Assembly: GCA_900540875.1 (NCBI GenBank)
Contig: UQHT01000002.1
Span: 62,001-126,000 of the forward strand
DNA length: 64,000 nt
Reading direction: 5' to 3'
Origin: an uncultured Collinsella sp.
Lineage (GTDB): Bacteria > Actinomycetota > Coriobacteriia > Coriobacteriales > Coriobacteriaceae
Under the pieces are notes generated by a model. The model saw only the letters and a list, made by a program, of their open reading frames with translations. It searched no databases and was not told the DNA's origin. Numbering within the stretch: position 1 is the stretch's first letter; each line of letters opens with the position of its first letter. The translations under genes were made by a program, and so were the position numbers. This document shows positions 59,668-64,000 of the stretch, in pieces.

Positions 59668-60606
59668 ATGAGCAAGGTTTACACGTCCATCGATCAGCTT
59701 ATCGGCCACACCCCGCTTCTGGAGCTCACCCACTTTGAGGCCGACGAGGACCTCAAGGCCCGCGTGCTCGTCAAACTGGAATACTTCAACCCCGCCGGGT
59801 CCGTTAAAGACCGCGTCGCCAAAAACATGATTGACGAGGCCGAGAAGGCCGGCAAGCTCGTGCGTGGCGGCGACTACACCATCATCGAGCCCACGAGCGG
59901 CAACACCGGCGTCGGCATCGCTTCGGTGGCGGCGGCCCGCGGCTACAAGGTGATCATCACCATGCCCGAGACCATGTCCGTCGAGCGCCGCAAGCTTATG
60001 CAGGCATACGGTGCACAGCTCGTGCTCACCGACGGCTCCAAAGGCATGAAGGGCGCCATCGCCAAGGCCGAGGAGCTGCAGAAGGAGACCCCCAACAGCA
60101 TCATCGCCGGCCAGTTTGTGAACCCCGCGAACCCGGCCATTCACAAAGCCACGACCGGCCCCGAGATCTGGGACGACACCGACGGCAAGGTCGACATCTT
60201 CGTCGCCGGCGTCGGCACCGGCGGCACCGTGACCGGCGTGGGCGAGTTCCTCAAGGAGCAAAACCCCGAGATTCAGGTCGTCGCCGTCGAGCCCGCCACC
60301 TCCCCGGTGCTCTCCAAGGGCCAGGCCGGCCCGCACAAGATCCAGGGTATCGGTGCCGGCTTTGTGCCCGACGTCCTCGACACCCAGGTCTATGACGAGA
60401 TCATCCCCGTCGAGAACGACGACGCCTTTGCCACCGGCCGCGCCGTGGGCCACAAGGAGGGCGTGCTCGTGGGCATTTCGTCCGGCGCCGCCGTGTGGGC
60501 CGCACTGCAGCTGGCCAAGCGCCCCGAGAACGAGGGCAAGACCATCGTGGCGCTGCTCGCCGACACCGGCGAGCGCTACCTGTCCACGGCACTCTTCCAG
60601 GACTAG
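59668..60606 (+). CDS. cysK: Cysteine synthase A
   Basis: A PLP-dependent O-acetylserine sulfhydrylase that makes cysteine from O-acetylserine and sulfide. The 312-residue protein has the PLP lysine in NPAGSVKDRVAKNM, EPTSGNTGVGIASVAA binding substrate, the PLP phosphate loop GTGGTVTGVG and VGISSGAAVWAAL. Length is normal. ATG 59668 follows TTTGGAGG. Its divergent Rrf2 neighbour and downstream mnmA tie it to sulfur flow. Confidence 0.96.
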   Translation: MSKVYTSIDQLIGHTPLLELTHFEADEDLKARVLVKLEYFNPAGSVKDRVAKNMIDEAEKAGKLVRGGDYTIIEPTSGNTGVGIASVAAARGYKVIITMPETMSVERRKLMQAYGAQLVLTDGSKGMKGAIAKAEELQKETPNSIIAGQFVNPANPAIHKATTGPEIWDDTDGKVDIFVAGVGTGGTVTGVGEFLKEQNPEIQVVAVEPATSPVLSKGQAGPHKIQGIGAGFVPDVLDTQVYDEIIPVENDDAFATGRAVGHKEGVLVGISSGAAVWAALQLAKRPENEGKTIVALLADTGERYLSTALFQD

Positions 60607-60708
60607 AGCTCTCGTTCCTAGAACGAGTCCAAGGCACGCCGGTCTCCCCTCTCTTCTGGCAGCCTGAGCTCATCCCAACAGGGTGTCCCACAGGACGCCC
60701 GAACTTGC

Positions 60709-60757
60709 TACAATGTCTGCGGCGCGGAACCAGCCTCCCGCGCCGCTTTTCTTTTTT
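60709..60757 (+). terminator. Terminator with an embedded -10-like box
   Basis: GCGGCGCGG (60719-60727) and CCGCGCCGC (60738-60746) form a perfect 9-bp stem followed by TTTTCTTTTTT. TACAAT (60709-60714) lies only five bases before the stem, so either this simply ends cysK, or transcripts starting at that box would meet the terminator at once. Confidence 0.8.
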
Positions 60758-60786
60758 GGCCACATGCCACCAAGGAGAACCTCCCC

Positions 60787-61887
60787 ATGCACAACAAGCG
60801 CGTGCTCGTCGCCATGAGCGGCGGCGTCGATTCCAGCGTGACCGCGTATCTGCTCAAAAGTCAGGGTTACGAATGTGTCGGCGCCACCATGCGCCTCACC
60901 TGCCCCGCACCCGACCCCGCCACGGGCATGAGTAAGGTCGACCGCGACATCGCCGACGCAGAGGCCGTCGCCGAGCGCATAGGCATTCCCCACCATGTGC
61001 TCGACTTGCAGCAAACCTTCGACCGTAACGTAATCGAGCGCTTTGTGAACGCCTACCAGGAGGGGCTGACGCCCAATCCGTGCATTATCTGCAACCGCCA
61101 CATTAAGTTTGGCGCGCTGCTCGATGCAGCTCTGGACATGGGCTGCGACTACATCGCCACGGGCCATTACGCCAAAACAAGCCAGGCGGCAGACGGCACC
61201 TGGCAGCTGCATCGCGGCGAGGACCCCAAAAAGGACCAGAGTTACTTTTTGTATTCGCTTACGCAGGAGCGTCTGGCGCGCACGATTTTTCCGCTGGCGG
61301 GTCTGGACAAGGAGCGCGACGTGCGCCGGATTGCCGCCGAGCAGGGCTTCATCAACGCCAAGAAGGCCGAAAGCGAGGATATCTGCTTTATTCCAGACGG
61401 TAACTACGCGGGCTATATCGAGCGCCGCTGCGGACATCCCGCTGCACCGGGCGACATTGTGTGGCGCGACGGCAGCGTGGTCGGGCGCCACAACGGCGCG
61501 CTGCGCTACACCATCGGCCAGCGCAAAGGCCTGGGCGTCGCGATGGCGCATCCCGTGTACGTAACGGGTGTCGACGCCGTCAACAACACCGTGCATCTGG
61601 GCGAGGCCGAGGACCTGACGGCCGCAGCACTCACGGCCAACGACTGGATCTGGAGCGCCCCTGCTGACCGCATGGAGGCAGAGCTCGACGCCGGCGGCAT
61701 TCACGTGGGCGCCAAGTACCGCTACCGTCAAAAGGACCAGGCAGCAACCCTTACACGTGGCGAAGACGGGCAAATGCTGCTAACTTTTGACGAGCCACAG
61801 CGAGCCATCGCCCCCGGCCAGGCAGTCGTCGTCTACCGCGGCGACATCGTCTTGGGCGGCGGCACCGTTACGTCAGCCATCAAATAA
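60787..61887 (+). CDS. mnmA: tRNA-specific 2-thiouridylase MnmA
   Basis: It thiolates U34 of Glu, Gln and Lys tRNAs using sulfur from a cysteine desulfurase. The 366-residue protein has the PP-loop MSGGVDSSVTAYLL, catalytic Cys in TPNPCIICNRHIKFG and SEDICFIPDG, and the ATGHYAK block. The C-terminal OB-like domains are present. ATG 60787 follows AAGGAG. No cysteine desulfurase gene is adjacent, unlike many Firmicutes. Confidence 0.96.
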   Translation: MHNKRVLVAMSGGVDSSVTAYLLKSQGYECVGATMRLTCPAPDPATGMSKVDRDIADAEAVAERIGIPHHVLDLQQTFDRNVIERFVNAYQEGLTPNPCIICNRHIKFGALLDAALDMGCDYIATGHYAKTSQAADGTWQLHRGEDPKKDQSYFLYSLTQERLARTIFPLAGLDKERDVRRIAAEQGFINAKKAESEDICFIPDGNYAGYIERRCGHPAAPGDIVWRDGSVVGRHNGALRYTIGQRKGLGVAMAHPVYVTGVDAVNNTVHLGEAEDLTAAALTANDWIWSAPADRMEAELDAGGIHVGAKYRYRQKDQAATLTRGEDGQMLLTFDEPQRAIAPGQAVVVYRGDIVLGGGTVTSAIK

Positions 61888-61979
61888 CAGCTCCCCGCCA
61901 CCGCAAGTTATAGAGGACGCCCCGGCTGGCATCGCTGCAACAACCGGGGCGGCAGGCTCGATGAGCATTGTCGATGCGT

Positions 61980-63008
61980 CTAGCGCTGAACGTAGGCGCG
62001 GACGAGCTCGTAGGTGTTGCGCACGCCGTCCATGTGGCTGCGCTCGTAGTTGTGGCTCGCGTACACGCCGGGGCCGATCAGGCCGTGACGGATGTCGTAG
62101 CCGGCAGAGAGCGTGGCCTCGACGTCGGAGCCGTAGTGCGGGTACACATCGATGGCGTAATCGAGCTCCAGCTCGCGCGCGATATTGGACAGCGTGGTTA
62201 CCAGATCGTAGTTGTAGGGGCCACCCGAATCCTTGGCGCAAATCGAAACCATGCGCTCGGTGCAGCCCAGGTCGTCGCCCACGCAGCCCATGTCCACGCT
62301 GATCATCTCGCGCGTGTCGGCCGGCACAAAGGCGCCGCCGTGACCGACCTCCTCGTACACGGTAAAGAGCAGTGACACCTTGCGCGAGAGCGTCACCTCG
62401 CCAGTGGCGACGGCACGCGCCAAGCCCAGCAAAATAGAGGCCGACAGCTTGTCATCTAGGAAGCGACTCTTGATGTAGCCACTCTCCGTCACCGTGGTAC
62501 GCGGATCCATAGCAATGATGTCGCCAGTCTGAATGCCCAGCTCAAGCACGTCGTCCTTGCTGTCGACATTCTCATCGAGCAGGATTTCCATATTCTTCTC
62601 GACGGTCTTGACCGGCTCATCGGCCACATGTGCCGACGGCTCGGTATTAAGGACCACGCCCGTGTAGACCTTGCCGCCACGCGTGTAGACGGTGCAGTTC
62701 TCGCCATCGGCCGTAGGCCACTGGTGCCCGCCGAGCGTCGTGGGACGCAAGCGACCATTGTCCTTGATGGAGCGCACCATGGCGCCCAGGGTATCGACAT
62801 GGCTCGCCAGTACGAGCGGCTCGCCCTCGCCGCCAAGCTCAACGAGCACATTGCCCTTGTTAGAACGCTCGGGCCCAAAGCCCATATCGCGCAGGGTCTC
62901 CATTAGATAATCAGTCGCCGCGCGGGTATAGCCCGTAGGCGAAGCAATCGAGGTAAGCGCCTTCAACTGGTCAGTAATATAGGAGAGCGTAGAATCCATC
63001 TTGGACAC
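61980..63008 (-). CDS. M42 family metallo-aminopeptidase
   Basis: A cytosolic di-metal peptidase of the M42 (TET/glutamyl aminopeptidase) family. Metal and catalytic residues: LASHVDTLG (His), SRFLDDKLSAS (Asp), TVYEEVGHGG (two Glu), SVDMG (Asp) and a late His in YASHNYERSH. The 342-residue length is typical. I chose GTG 63008, 8 bases after AAAGGG; ATG 62999 is an alternative but is 17 bases from it. Confidence 0.92.
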   Translation of the reverse strand: MSKMDSTLSYITDQLKALTSIASPTGYTRAATDYLMETLRDMGFGPERSNKGNVLVELGGEGEPLVLASHVDTLGAMVRSIKDNGRLRPTTLGGHQWPTADGENCTVYTRGGKVYTGVVLNTEPSAHVADEPVKTVEKNMEILLDENVDSKDDVLELGIQTGDIIAMDPRTTVTESGYIKSRFLDDKLSASILLGLARAVATGEVTLSRKVSLLFTVYEEVGHGGAFVPADTREMISVDMGCVGDDLGCTERMVSICAKDSGGPYNYDLVTTLSNIARELELDYAIDVYPHYGSDVEATLSAGYDIRHGLIGPGVYASHNYERSHMDGVRNTYELVRAYVQR

Positions 63009-63127
63009 CAAAGTCACCCTTTCATATCGAATTAAACCCACAGCAACAATACCACCACGCACAATTATTTACCTAGCGAGACAACCCATCGAGCTTCCCA
63101 GAGCAGCGCCCGCCACGATAACGAGCC

Positions 63128-63255
63128 GGCGGGCCCCTGCCCGTTAGCCCCAGAATCTTTCCGCAGGACAGAAGGAGGCCCCGCCGCACGTAGTGCGCAG
63201 CGGGGCCTCCGACATGTCCGAGGACGATTCTGGGGCTAACGGGCAGGGGCCCGCC
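63128..63255. repeat. 128-bp nested palindrome with perfect 30-bp arms
   Basis: Arms 63128-63157 and 63226-63255 are exact reverse complements over 30 bases. Inside, GGAGGCCCCGC (63174-63184) pairs perfectly with GCGGGGCCTCC (63200-63210), and GGACA pairs with TGTCC between, giving one long branched hairpin. It lies 8 bases past the alcohol dehydrogenase stop, so it must appear in that mRNA unless termination occurs earlier. There is no T-tract. Confidence 0.88.
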
Positions 63256-63263
63256 GAACCATG

Positions 63264-64000
63264 TTAGGCAGCCGGGCAGATCTTCTTGAAGAGCTCGATG
63301 ACGTCGTCGAGCGTCGCCTCGCGCGGGTTACCCGGGAAGCAGGCGTCGGCCATGGCGTCCTTGGCCAGGACCTCAATCTCGTCGGCCTTCATGGCCTCGC
63401 AGACGTGCGGGATGTTCACGTCGGCAGAGAGCTGCTTAACGGCGGCGATGGCGGCGTCGGCGGCCTCGTCGGTGCTCATGCCCGTGGTGTCAACGCCCAT
63501 GGCAACGGCAACCTTGGCCAGGCGCTCGGCGCAAACCGGCTTGTTGAACTCCATGGCGATCGGCAGCAGCATGGCGCAAGCGACGCCGTGCGGGGTGTCG
63601 TAGTGAGCGGACAGGGTGTGAGCCATGGCGTGGTCGATACCCAGGCCAACGTTGGAGAAGCCCATGCCGGCGACATACTGACCAAGAGCCATGCCCTCAC
63701 GGCCGGAGCCGGGCTGGCCGGACTTGGCCTCGGCAACGGAGTCGCGCAGGTTCTCGCTGATCAGCTTAATGGCCTCAAAGTGGAACATATCGGAAAGCTC
63801 CCAAGCGCCCTTGGTGGTGTAGCCCTCGATGGCGTGGGTCAGAGCGTCCATGCCGGTGGAAGCGGTCAGGCCGGCAGGCATGGAAGCCATCATGTCGGGG
63901 TCGACGACGGCGACCTCAGGGGCGTCGTTGGTGTCGACGCACACGAACTTGCGGACCTTCTCGGGGTCGGTGATAACGTAGTTGATGGTCACCTCGGCGG
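63264..64000 (-). CDS. Iron-containing alcohol dehydrogenase (C-terminal part)
   Basis: The gene runs off the right edge of the window; the last 244 residues are seen. It is a group III iron alcohol or lactaldehyde dehydrogenase (FucO-like). The metal-binding helices are clear: LTASTGMDALTHAIEGYTT and GLGIDHAMAHTLSAHYDTPH with the His ligands, then the all-helical end (CFPGNPREATLDDVIELFKK). It reduces aldehydes with NAD(P)H in fermentation. The true start lies outside; an apparent GTG start near 63992 is internal. Confidence 0.92.
   Translation of the reverse strand, partial: AEVTINYVITDPEKVRKFVCVDTNDAPEVAVVDPDMMASMPAGLTASTGMDALTHAIEGYTTKGAWELSDMFHFEAIKLISENLRDSVAEAKSGQPGSGREGMALGQYVAGMGFSNVGLGIDHAMAHTLSAHYDTPHGVACAMLLPIAMEFNKPVCAERLAKVAVAMGVDTTGMSTDEAADAAIAAVKQLSADVNIPHVCEAMKADEIEVLAKDAMADACFPGNPREATLDDVIELFKKICPAA

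Overview
The window looks like a chromosomal segment of a Collinsella-type gut actinobacterium (class Coriobacteriia). This is inferred from the GC-rich codon use, strong AGGAGG-type ribosome binding sites, the gene families present (cobalamin-riboswitch surface proteins, class III FBPase, tandem GtrA proteins, AddAB, superoxide reductase, iron alcohol dehydrogenase) and an anaerobic, fermentative flavour. I see no phage or plasmid block, no tRNA or rRNA, and no CRISPR array.

Layout. 1-12 kb: queuosine genes queA and queH, a membrane zincin, a divergent methionyl-tRNA synthetase, an rRNA m5C methyltransferase, a TIM-barrel protein, DegV, class III fructose-bisphosphatase and two tandem GtrA proteins. 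12-18.4 kb: an operon behind a cobalamin riboswitch, encoding a 1625-residue surface protein (two DUF4430-like modules, PQQ-type propeller, InlB B-repeat, C-terminal anchor) and a second anchored DUF4430 protein. 18.4-24.1 kb: AarF/UbiB kinase with a phasin-like partner, a C69 dipeptidase, and fchA-folD. 24.1-32.5 kb: the most accessory part, with two paralogous lipoproteins sharing an upstream motif, a Tat-exported PI-PLC-like enzyme, a DUF1016 nuclease fused to an ADP-ribosylglycohydrolase, small ORFs and a broken SHOCT protein. 32.5-42.8 kb: zinc-ribbon protein, CDF transporter, a Thr/Pro-rich membrane protein, fhs, ruvCAB and a degenerate NAD synthetase-like protein. 42.8-57.7 kb: superoxide reductase, SWIM/SNF2 helicase, dnaE and addBA. 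57.7-64 kb: YerC-type repressor, holin-family protein, an Rrf2 regulator divergent from cysK, mnmA, M42 peptidase and the C-terminal part of an iron alcohol dehydrogenase cut by the window edge.

How genes fit together. fhs, fchA and folD give a formate-to-methylene-THF route. This FolD lacks the residues that give the usual bifunctional enzyme its cyclohydrolase activity, so the adjacent FchA may supply it. dnaE, SNF2, AddAB and RuvABC are replication and repair genes. Rrf2, cysK and mnmA form a sulfur cluster.

The intergenic space is rich in structured repeats: two copies of a ~175-nt element whose helices are conserved through compensatory changes; a family of hairpins sharing a GGGACGG core but with different pairing arms; a 214-bp AT-rich palindromic element; and a 128-bp nested palindrome with perfect 30-bp arms. 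These repeats, the nuclease/ADP-ribosylglycohydrolase fusion and the riboswitch-controlled DUF4430 surface operon are the parts most worth following up. All functional calls come from reading the sequence; no database search was run.
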